Shown: piece after piece, positions 17,168 through 24,663 of the stretch
How positions within the stretch are numbered: position 1 is the first letter of the stretch
How the letters are laid out: the number at the start of each line of letters is the position of its first letter
NCBI GenBank assembly: GCA_013166775.1
Contig: JABLTJ010000007.1
Coordinates: 1-64,000, forward strand
DNA: 64,000 bases
Source of the DNA: Promethearchaeati archaeon
GTDB taxonomy: Archaea; Asgardarchaeota; Heimdallarchaeia; Heimdallarchaeales; Heimdallarchaeaceae
Direction: 5' to 3'
Notes under the pieces: model-generated
What the model saw: only the letters and a program-made list of their open reading frames with translations
Told to the model about the DNA's origin: nothing
Databases searched by the model: none
Program-made: the position numbers and the translations under genes

Positions 17168-17768
17168 CCAGAAAGTATTCATGTATTCTATAATCTTCAG
17201 TAAGTTCAGGATGGAAAACCATTGCTAAAATTTGTTGATTTTTAACCATTACAATTCTTTCGTTATGTTTTGCTAAAATCTCAACATCGGGTGAATTTAC
17301 AGAAAGAATCTGTGGTGCCCTGATAAATACACCATGAAATTCAACTGGATTTATATCTTTAATTTTCAGTTTTGCTTCAAAAGAATCTACTTGTCTTCCA
17401 TAAGCATTTCTAGCAGTAGATATATCAATTAAACCTAATCCCTCAAAAGGATCATTTTCAGAATTGCCTTCTATTTTTGTACTTATAAGAATAACTCCAG
17501 CACAGGTACCTAAGATTTTCATGCCTTCTTCATATTTCTTGAGAATCATTTTTCTTAGATTATCTTCAGACTGGTGAACCATACTAAGCTTATTCATCAC
17601 AGTAGATTCTCCACCAGGAATGATAAGATGAGTAATAGGAAGAATATCTTCTACAGTTTTTACAAGAGTAACAGGATAATTAGGGTTGTTCATAGCTCTT
17701 TTAACAGCTACGACATGCTCACGAAAATCTCCTTGAAGAGCTAAAACCCCAACTATCGGTTTATCCAT
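17160..17768 (-). CDS. pdxT: Pyridoxal 5'-phosphate synthase glutaminase subunit
   Basis: This 202-residue class I glutaminase has the PdxT motifs VGVLALQGDFREHV at the N-terminus, PGGESTVM, the nucleophile GTCAGVILIS (Cys around residue 94) and the catalytic FHPELTED near the C-terminus. It hydrolyses glutamine and channels ammonia to PdxS. Its start overlaps the pdxS stop (TAATG-type overlap), so the two are translationally coupled and made in balance, as expected for the 12+12 complex. Confidence 0.95.
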   Translation of the reverse strand: MDKPIVGVLALQGDFREHVVAVKRAMNNPNYPVTLVKTVEDILPITHLIIPGGESTVMNKLSMVHQSEDNLRKMILKKYEEGMKILGTCAGVILISTKIEGNSENDPFEGLGLIDISTARNAYGRQVDSFEAKLKIKDINPVEFHGVFIRAPQILSVNSPDVEILAKHNERIVMVKNQQILAMVFHPELTEDYRIHEYFLAM

Positions 17769-18718
17769 TAGATATCTGCACCTCGTTCTTGCATGCTTAA
17801 TTCCATCTTATCAGTTTCAATACCAAACATAGTTTTCTGTTCATCTACCATTGCTTGAGCCTCTAAAACTTTGTCTGGATCGTTAAAGTGAGTAGTAGCT
17901 AAAACTACTGCTCTAGCTCTGTTTTCTGGATCATCAGCTTTGAAAATTCCACTACCTACAAATATCCCATCACAACCCATGTACATCATTTGAGCTGCAT
18001 CAGCTGGAGTGGCTATTCCACCAGCTGAGAAATTAACAACAGGAAGTCTGCCTAGCTTACATGTTTCTATTAATGTGTCTAAAGAAACTTTTATTGAACG
18101 AGCAAAATACATGAGTTGTTGTCCATCTTTGTTTTCATAGAGCTTCTTAGCATGTTCAATTGAATTCAGATATTTTCGCATGTGTTTGATTGCATGAGCA
18201 ACATTACCTGTTCCAGGTTCACCCTTTGTTCTAATCATTGCAGCTCCTTCTTCGATTCTTCGAAGAGCTTCTCCTAAGTCTCTAGCACCACAGACAAAAG
18301 GTATCTGAAAAGGCCATTTCCAGATGTGTCTCTCTTCATCAGCAGGAGTGAGTACTTCACTCTCGTCAAGCATGTCTACACCAGTAGCCTGCAAGACCTT
18401 AGCTTCGTAGGTGTGGCCAATTCTACATTTAGCCATAATCGGAATACTAACAGCAGACATAATTTCTTTGATCTTCTCAATACTAGCGGTGCGAGCAATA
18501 CCACCAACTTTACGAACATCATAAGGAAGTTTGTCTAAAACCATAACAGAAACAGCACCAGCTTTTTCAGCTATTCGAGCTTGTTCAGCGTTAGTTACAT
18601 CCATTATAACACCGCCTTTAAGCATATCAGCTATACCATACTTGACTTTGATTGTTCCAGTAATTTCTCCATCAACCTCTATTTCTCCAAATTTCTTATA
18701 ATCCCAATAATCTTTCAT
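17768..18718 (-). CDS. pdxS: Pyridoxal 5'-phosphate synthase synthase subunit
   Basis: This 316-residue beta/alpha-barrel protein shows strong conservation with Pdx[32 protein letters not shown], the active-site Lys in [10 protein letters not shown], and [12 protein letters not shown]. The ending [27 protein letters not shown] is the phosphate-binding region. It makes PLP from ribose 5-phosphate, glyceraldehyde 3-phosphate and ammonia supplied by PdxT. It leads a two-gene operon. The 166 bases upstream (18719-18884) hold only the promoter region; I see no riboswitch. Confidence 0.96.
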   Translation of the reverse strand: MKDYWDYKKFGEIEVDGEITGTIKVKYGIADMLKGGVIMDVTNAEQARIAEKAGAVSVMVLDKLPYDVRKVGGIARTASIEKIKEIMSAVSIPIMAKCRIGHTYEAKVLQATGVDMLDESEVLTPADEERHIWKWPFQIPFVCGARDLGEALRRIEEGAAMIRTKGEPGTGNVAHAIKHMRKYLNSIEHAKKLYENKDGQQLMYFARSIKVSLDTLIETCKLGRLPVVNFSAGGIATPADAAQMMYMGCDGIFVGSGIFKADDPENRARAVVLATTHFNDPDKVLEAQAMVDEQKTMFGIETDKMELSMQERGADI

Positions 18719-18884
18719 TTGAGTAACCTCACGAAGAATCCGTTTATACTAAAGATTCTACTTGTATACAAGATTTGACTTGTTGTTTTAAATTTATTGG
18801 TGTGACTTCTGTTATCTAAAGTGTTCAAACTCCATTCCATAGGCTTTAAAACCTTAAAAAAACGCGCTTTGAAACATTACATTT

Positions 18885-19019
18885 CTAGACTGTAAAAATA
18901 GTACCATTATCTATTTCAATAATAGGTCCTCTCAAATATAGTGCATTTCTTGTTAATAGGCATCTATTTTTGGTTGTATCATAATCTCTTTCTAGTTCTT
19001 CAATTGAATAGTGTCGCAT
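18885..19019 (-). CDS. Small hypothetical protein (44 aa)
   Basis: A minus-strand ATG at 19017-19019 with GGTGA seven bases upstream opens a 44-codon frame ending in TAG. The peptide starts MRHYSIEELERDYDTT and ends GPIIEIDNGTIFTV, of mixed hydrophilic composition with no membrane segment. The ribosome site and the protein-like composition favour a real small gene. It lies 57 bases after another small frame on the same strand. Family unknown. Confidence 0.45.
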   Translation of the reverse strand: MRHYSIEELERDYDTTKNRCLLTRNALYLRGPIIEIDNGTIFTV

Positions 19020-19076
19020 TGCTATTCACCTATATTATTACTCAAATTATCCTATAAAGATAGTGATATTTTCTTT

Positions 19077-19205
19077 CTACTTAGGAGGAGTGAGGTTAAT
19101 AGAAAGGTCTAAAGTAAAATCAATAATCTCTCGCTGTTCTTTGACCATCTCAATTCCTTCTTGCAGATACTTTAGAGTAGAAAGATACTTTCCCAATTTT
19201 TCCAC
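19077..19205 (-). CDS. Small hypothetical helical protein (42 aa)
   Basis: The minus-strand frame from GTG 19203-19205 to TAG 19077-19079 encodes VEKLGKYLSTLKYLQEGIEM and continues to an end in NLTPPK. It is amphipathic and helical. A purine-rich GAAAGAAG precedes the GTG. It could be the first gene of a two-gene small operon with 18885-19019, or the tail of a decayed longer gene, since a TGA closes the frame only five codons before the GTG. Confidence 0.35.
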   Translation of the reverse strand: MEKLGKYLSTLKYLQEGIEMVKEQREIIDFTLDLSINLTPPK

Positions 19206-19311
19206 CTTCTTTCTTTTCTTTCAGTGGGAAGAGGATAAGAAAAGCACACGATCTATCTATATAATCTAAAATTTAGAAATTTATAATTACAATTTTTTAA
19301 ATGTGATTGAT

Positions 19312-19884
19312 ATGAAGTCACCCTCAGTCAGAAGGTTCTTTTTTGTTTTATCAATTATCATGCTAATCTTAGTCCCTTATCCTGCACAAGCAGCTAAAAA
19401 AAGTAGATCTGTTAAAGACGAAAATGGGATGAAAATTACTATTACTTGCGGAACTAATGCTAGTTTCATTTCAGAGGATTTTAGAATTAATCTTACACTC
19501 GAACTTACGAAAAAACCTGATAATGTGGTAAAACTCTTCAAAATTGAGATGAGAATCAGACTTCTAGACATCAATTCTACAGAACGTGTAAAACAGACGA
19601 TAAATTTTCCTGATTTATATCCTAATGTAACTCAAAGAAAATCTCCTTTAATTCAGTATGACAGTGAATGGGGGGAAGTTAGGCTCGAACTTAAACTTTC
19701 TTTCTTTGTTGACAAAACAGAACCTTTACCTAGTATTGCAACGGTCACTAATTGGATAAGTTTTTTAACTCTTCGGACTGGTTCATTTACTTCCAACTAT
19801 TATTGGATTTATATTATTCTTGGATTGATAACACTCATTGGCATAGCAGTTGTAGTAAAATGGGGTTTTCTAAATAGAAAATAA
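19312..19884 (+). CDS. Exported, C-terminally anchored protein
   Basis: The start chosen is ATG 19312, preceded by GTGAT; an upstream in-frame GTG at 19303 is part of that ribosome site. It encodes 190 residues: a signal peptide (RRFFFVLSIIMLILVPYPAQA), an extracellular beta-rich domain of about 130 residues with several Asn glycosylation-type sites, then one C-terminal membrane helix (WIYIILGLITLIGIAVVV) with a short basic tail. A TATA-like ATTTATAATTA lies about 25 bases upstream. It resembles the next gene in architecture. Function unknown. Confidence 0.65.
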   Translation: MKSPSVRRFFFVLSIIMLILVPYPAQAAKKSRSVKDENGMKITITCGTNASFISEDFRINLTLELTKKPDNVVKLFKIEMRIRLLDINSTERVKQTINFPDLYPNVTQRKSPLIQYDSEWGEVRLELKLSFFVDKTEPLPSIATVTNWISFLTLRTGSFTSNYYWIYIILGLITLIGIAVVVKWGFLNRK

Positions 19885-19963
19885 TCTTGAGTAAATTGTA
19901 TCACTTTTTATAGTAATCAAATTGTACTTTTATAGATGATAAAATATTAGAGTATAGAGAATA

Positions 19964-20677
19964 ATGAATTGGAAGAAGATTAGTAGTTGCATAAACAAAA
20001 AACCAACAACAAATATGAGAGTGAATCGAAAAATAAAAATGAAAATAATGCTCTCTTTATTGTTCTTTTTGATTATGTCACCTTTGCAACTATGTGCAGA
20101 AGATGAATATCTTGTAATTAGTGTTATTGATGCTAGCTTTCCACCGAGATTTAGGATTTACGAGGAATTGAACTTCACTCGATTCAGTTTCGATATAGAT
20201 TATCAAGTTAATAATCCTACTCATTCAGATGTTGTAATTACATTTATTTGTACTCCTTTTCCATTTCCACGTTTAAAAGTAAATTTAGAAAACAAGACTC
20301 TTCTTGTTCTACAAGCTTTTATTATAGAGCCGTTTCCTGGGGAGTATATACTATCTCCTGGAATTTGGTACGAGAGCTACTTATTCAGCTTTGAGATAGA
20401 TAATTACTTAAATGAAAGTCCTCCACTTGGTGAATATGAAATGTGGTTTGATTACACGAATTGCAGTACCTGTCCTGTTCCTGTAGTGACAGAAAAGCTG
20501 ATTATTGATGTTACAGAAACAAACATCATCTATTTTTTTGAGAACAATAATGAAACCAGAGTAGTTTCTCCTACACAAACTATCGAAGTAGCAGATTTCG
20601 AACTACCATTTTATGTCTTTTCCCTTCTGTTATTAGTTCGAGTGTATGTTAAAAGGAAACGAAGAACAAGAGTTTGA
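19964..20677 (+). CDS. Exported, C-terminally anchored protein
   Basis: 237 residues. The hydrophobic signal core (KIMLSLLFFLIMSPLQLCA) begins near residue 30, so the true start may be one of the later Met codons (residue 18 or 26). An extracellular domain of about 170 residues rich in Pro, Tyr and Asn follows; it looks like a beta-sandwich (NPTHSDVVITFICTPFPF; EYEMWFDYTNCSTCP). A C-terminal hydrophobic helix and the basic tail RVYVKRKRRTRV end it. Same strand and layout as the preceding gene, so the pair may form one surface unit. No family recognised. The 155 bases after it hold only an A-rich tract. Confidence 0.6.
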   Translation: MNWKKISSCINKKPTTNMRVNRKIKMKIMLSLLFFLIMSPLQLCAEDEYLVISVIDASFPPRFRIYEELNFTRFSFDIDYQVNNPTHSDVVITFICTPFPFPRLKVNLENKTLLVLQAFIIEPFPGEYILSPGIWYESYLFSFEIDNYLNESPPLGEYEMWFDYTNCSTCPVPVVTEKLIIDVTETNIIYFFENNNETRVVSPTQTIEVADFELPFYVFSLLLLVRVYVKRKRRTRV

Positions 20678-20832
20678 CCTAAACTTTTTGCTTTTTCCCT
20701 CTAAAAACCAGCGTATAATATGAGTGAATTATTCTATTGCCTTATTTGCTTCTTTCACTTTACTTCAAGCAATCAGAGCTGAGTTTCCGAAAAAAAAAGA
20801 AAAAAAAATAAGGTGATTAGAGGACTATATTA

Positions 20833-21594
20833 TCAGAAGTTGTAGTCATTTGTTAATTTGGGATTATGGAATGGAGAGAATTGGAATAAGTGGTATGCTT
20901 CATAAACATCGTATGAAGTATATTGGGCATAATAATCCAGAAAAACTGTTCTATCAATTATTGAATTCAATTGAACTCTAAGATCAGTATCAAAGAAAAC
21001 ACGACCTTTCAAACAATTATAATTCAATACATCTGTTCTCATAGAAGGAACACCCCATTCATCAGAGGTTTCTGTTTCAAATTGAACAAATACTGATTCG
21101 TATTGTTTTATCCAAAGACGTTTTTCAACTATATTAAATGCATCAACCATCTTGTTTACGAAATCTTCATCATTTATCAGATCAGGATTAATCCATGTAG
21201 CTTCAATCCATCCATCCACAAGTATTTCAGTTTTAGTAAAAATCTTCTTGTCTGTATGTAGAAGTACAATACTGAGTATCCATGAAATGTATGCAATTTC
21301 AAGTATATCCATATCTTTAGGTAGAGTCATAAAAGGACCATAAATTAAGTCATAATCTTGTGTTTCATGTGCATACAAAGCCCAATCATCAAGAGTATCA
21401 ACATATATGGTATTTACTTCTAAACCTAGACTTTCGGTTTTTTCAATCATTTCATCAACGAGGACTTGCCTTTCTGGTTCCATTAACCAAATTACAAAAT
21501 CAACTACAGGAGTTGTAGTTTGTGCTGCGGGTAGCCAAGCGAAACCTACTAAGCCGATCAAAATCAAACTAAATATTAGTTTTTTGTGTTTCAT
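20833..21594 (-). CDS. Secreted solute-binding-protein-like module
   Basis: 253 residues with a clear signal peptide (KLIFSLILIGLVGFAWLPAAQ) and a strong GAGGTGA ribosome site. The body begins with an alpha/beta pattern: LVDEMIEKTESLGLEVNTIYVDTLDDW followed by DYDLIYGPF. That is the 'iGI-v-W-DYDL' segment of the second lobe of family 5 peptide-binding proteins. A helix DAFNIVEKRLWIKQYESVFVQ recalls their D-ERR-Y-Q helix. It therefore looks like only the C-terminal lobe of an SBP_5 protein, and resembles the N-terminal module of the protein at 24664. No permease genes are nearby. The homology is by motif pattern and needs a profile search. Confidence 0.45.
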   Translation of the reverse strand: MKHKKLIFSLILIGLVGFAWLPAAQTTTPVVDFVIWLMEPERQVLVDEMIEKTESLGLEVNTIYVDTLDDWALYAHETQDYDLIYGPFMTLPKDMDILEIAYISWILSIVLLHTDKKIFTKTEILVDGWIEATWINPDLINDEDFVNKMVDAFNIVEKRLWIKQYESVFVQFETETSDEWGVPSMRTDVLNYNCLKGRVFFDTDLRVQLNSIIDRTVFLDYYAQYTSYDVYEAYHLFQFSPFHNPKLTNDYNF

Positions 21595-21725
21595 TTATTT
21601 CACCTCTGGAACCTTAAAGATTCCATTGAGTAAAAGAGAAATCGATTGCATAAAGCATATACGTGAAATTTAATAGTAAAACTATTTTGCAACTAATTTA
21701 AGTCATAGTTTCATTAGATTTCCAC

Positions 21726-23372
21726 TCATTCTCTTTTAATTTCATGTGAAATTATTTGAGTTAAATTGAAGAATAGAAGCATTACATAATAATATTCAAT
21801 ACTAAGATGGTTTTTTGCACAATAACCTGTTGATCTAGTTAGATAACTTTCATACTCTAATCTGATAGAAAACAATATATCTAGTGGATATTCAATAAGA
21901 CAATATGGATCCTCAGAATTAGCGGGACCATCGATAGAATAATTTCCAGAACCGATCCAATCAGACCAGAAGTTGCCTTCTTTTGTCATATTATCGTACC
22001 AGAGATTGCCTAAGCTTTCATCATATCCTTGACTTGTTCCACCCAAATTATTATCGATAAAGCTATTGTGATGAATTAAATTGTTGCTTGAATTTCCAAA
22101 TATAGATAAACCATAGAATTCAGCATTCTGAATTAGATTATTTGTAATATGATTTGAAACTGAATCAGTTAGGTGAATGCCTTCTTTATTTGTATCTATA
22201 GTGTTGTATTGCAGAGAACAATTCGAACTATCATAAATTTCGATCGTATAATTTTCGCTTTGCAACCAAAGATTGGATGAGATGTTAACTCTTTGAGAGC
22301 TTTCTACCCAACAACTACCATAATTATTGAAACCTTGATTGAAAAGAATAGAAACATCAGAAGAATATAAACAATAAATTGCATGACCAAGGATATATCC
22401 CGAATCGCTGTATCCAGCATGGTTGTATATTATATTGTTAGTGATAATACAATTATCAGAACTTTCAAGAAAAATACCATTACCAATATTTGAACCAATA
22501 GTATTTCCTGTCAGATTACAGAAAGGTGAATTATATAGATCAATTCCATGGCTTTCTAATACAAACCAATTTCTGTTTCTTAAACAAGTGTTATTTGTAA
22601 TTGTGGAATAAGGACTTGAGGTAAGAAGAATTCCTCTACGTTCATTTTCAATACATGTGTTGTTAACTAATGTAGAATAGGAGGACACACTGATTTGAAT
22701 TCCAAACCATTTGTTTGAACTACAAGTATTATTAACAAGTTTATTATTATCAGATTGAAATAGATAAATACCTGCACCACGAATAATACCTGTATTGTCA
22801 GTACATGTGTTATTGTATAGATAACACGAATTGGTTTCTTCAAGTTTAATTCCATAGAATTCGTAATTAGTACAAAGATTATTAGTTATATTGCAATAAG
22901 ATGAATCTGAGATAACTATACCACTACCAGTAGGACCTTTGTTATTGATACAAGTGTTATTTGAAATAACTACATAATCAGAGTTAGAGACATAAATACC
23001 AATTTCACTCTTAGAGAAGACATTATCATTAATGATAGCTCTTCCATCTGCTATATCATCAAAATAAATACCATATTCTTTTGCATTTAAGTAACAGTTT
23101 TGAATTATAAAATACTTGAGAGTATTTCTAATAAAAATGCTGTACTTACTATCTGTTGTGATGTTATAATTCTGAATAATATATGGATTATTCACACTCC
23201 CATCTCCTAAAAAGTCAAAGTCTCTGAAATCTTCATCTCTCCAAATTATGATTGGTTCGTGCGCTATTAACCGATCTTTTGTTTTTAGAATAACGTAAAG
23301 TGTGACAAAAGTAGATAAAACTATCACTAAACCTAAAGTGATACTAAGTATTATTTTGTTGTTTTTCTTCAC
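21726..23372 (-). CDS. NosD-like parallel beta-helix surface protein
   Basis: 548 residues from a GTG start, with an N-terminal membrane anchor (IILSITLGLVIVLSTFVTLYVIL). Residues about 60-450 are at least 12 right-handed beta-helix rungs, each with the pattern N-x-I-x-N-N-x-C/I (ISNNTCINN, ITNNLCTNY, LYNNTCTDN, LVNNTCSSN, ITNNTCLRN). This is the NosD/periplasmic copper-binding or pectate-lyase-like fold, usually carbohydrate-binding or -cleaving at the cell surface. The usual C-terminal features are blurred after residue 490, where the sequence becomes hydrophobic and irregular. The gene follows the membrane winged-helix gene by 13 bases, so the two are probably one operon. Confidence 0.8.
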   Translation of the reverse strand: MKKNNKIILSITLGLVIVLSTFVTLYVILKTKDRLIAHEPIIIWRDEDFRDFDFLGDGSVNNPYIIQNYNITTDSKYSIFIRNTLKYFIIQNCYLNAKEYGIYFDDIADGRAIINDNVFSKSEIGIYVSNSDYVVISNNTCINNKGPTGSGIVISDSSYCNITNNLCTNYEFYGIKLEETNSCYLYNNTCTDNTGIIRGAGIYLFQSDNNKLVNNTCSSNKWFGIQISVSSYSTLVNNTCIENERRGILLTSSPYSTITNNTCLRNRNWFVLESHGIDLYNSPFCNLTGNTIGSNIGNGIFLESSDNCIITNNIIYNHAGYSDSGYILGHAIYCLYSSDVSILFNQGFNNYGSCWVESSQRVNISSNLWLQSENYTIEIYDSSNCSLQYNTIDTNKEGIHLTDSVSNHITNNLIQNAEFYGLSIFGNSSNNLIHHNSFIDNNLGGTSQGYDESLGNLWYDNMTKEGNFWSDWIGSGNYSIDGPANSEDPYCLIEYPLDILFSIRLEYESYLTRSTGYCAKNHLSIEYYYVMLLFFNLTQIISHEIKRE

Positions 23373-23385
23373 TTTGTCATCATCT

Positions 23386-24483
23386 CTATATTGTTTTTTC
23401 CTCTTTTGAGATATTGGATTGATTTAATACCTCGGAATTTTGCAACTCTTCTGCAACTATTTTTTTTACCACTTTCTCTCCTTTCTTAGTCAAACTGACT
23501 TTGAACTCCCTGCCCCATTTTTCTTTTATAATCAAGCCATTTTCTTCTAACGGAGTCAGATTTCTTGAAGTTTTAGATTTTGAAAAATTTGTTATATTAA
23601 TTATTTCTTGTTGAGTAATTTTACCTTCTTTTTCATTGATTAGTTTCAACAATATTTGTTGATTTTTAGTAAGGTATATTTGTTCAATTTCTTCTTCTAA
23701 TTTGCTTGATCCTCTCTTCATCCACACATATACTAAAGAAGCTCCTAAAATTAGGCCAATAAATGGACCAACAACATAACCCCAGATTCTTGGGGATTCT
23801 GGTTCATCAAAAAGCATCCAAAACGGAACTAAGGTTGACTGTTCTAAACTCGCTATCTCCCATATTACTGCTAATTGGTTATTTGGCCATATTTTTGTAA
23901 AATCAATAGGAATACATGGAGGATTATTTCCTACTTCATGTAGAGAGCATCCTTCTGGTAGTCTAACTGAAAGTGTATAATTATTAGTAAAATATGTGAA
24001 GAATTTATTAAATTGAAATAGATAGTATGATGTTTCTTCTAAAACAAGTATTGGTAATGTCAATAATGTATATCTCAATTCAATTCTGATTTCACTACCC
24101 AATTTAAATTCAGATTCTAAACTAATATTGAGTAATTTTGTATTAGTGATATTTACAAATGAAAGTGGAATATTATTATCATCAATAATGCTTAGGTTGT
24201 GATGTGTTTGGTTTAATGAAATGCAAAGAAACATAGTGTCTTTCTGATTATTCTCTATGTCAATCTCTTCTTCAACATAAATATCATCAACATCAAACAT
24301 AAAGATGTATGTGGAATGTTTTACAACGGTAAAATTCCCCGAAGAAGACATAGAATTTTTTTCATGACATGAAGAGGTTTTGGAAATAGTCGTTTCTATC
24401 ATTCCACTACTGACTAGAATAGATAATAATAGAATAACTGATGTACAAATCAGTAATCTAAACAGTATGGAATTTCGTTTCAA
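23386..24483 (-). CDS. Membrane-anchored winged-helix regulator (one-component surface sensor)
   Basis: 365 residues. A signal/anchor segment (LLICTSVILLLSILVSSGMI) is followed by an extracellular beta-rich domain of about 190 residues with many N-glycosylation-type Asn sites. One membrane helix follows (YVVGPFIGLILGASLVYVW, about 240-258). The cytoplasmic MarR/TrmB-like winged helix (about 275-345) has QQILLKLINEKEGKITQQEI, a recognition-helix NFSKSKTSRNLTPLEENGL and a wing GREFKVSLTKKG. The layout suggests an outside signal controlling DNA binding directly. It precedes the beta-helix gene on the same strand and is divergent from the solute-binding protein gene, which are its likely targets. 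Ligand unknown. Confidence 0.75.
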   Translation of the reverse strand: MKRNSILFRLLICTSVILLLSILVSSGMIETTISKTSSCHEKNSMSSSGNFTVVKHSTYIFMFDVDDIYVEEEIDIENNQKDTMFLCISLNQTHHNLSIIDDNNIPLSFVNITNTKLLNISLESEFKLGSEIRIELRYTLLTLPILVLEETSYYLFQFNKFFTYFTNNYTLSVRLPEGCSLHEVGNNPPCIPIDFTKIWPNNQLAVIWEIASLEQSTLVPFWMLFDEPESPRIWGYVVGPFIGLILGASLVYVWMKRGSSKLEEEIEQIYLTKNQQILLKLINEKEGKITQQEIINITNFSKSKTSRNLTPLEENGLIIKEKWGREFKVSLTKKGEKVVKKIVAEELQNSEVLNQSNISKEEKTI

Positions 24484-24663
24484 TAGTACGATATTGTTAC
24501 GATATCTTAAAAGAATTTCCTAGAATATTTTTGAATGTGTTTATTGACATTTCTAAGAGTTAGATAGAGATTCATGATTGATTTTAAAGTTCTTTAGTTC
24601 AGTATTTAGTTAATTTTCATAGAAGCACACAAAGTTTATATTTTTAAATTGATTAATATATCT

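Noticed and set aside
20740..20832. Possible coding in the gap after 20677
   Set aside because: Short, A-rich, no start with a ribosome site; probably the terminator region of convergent units.
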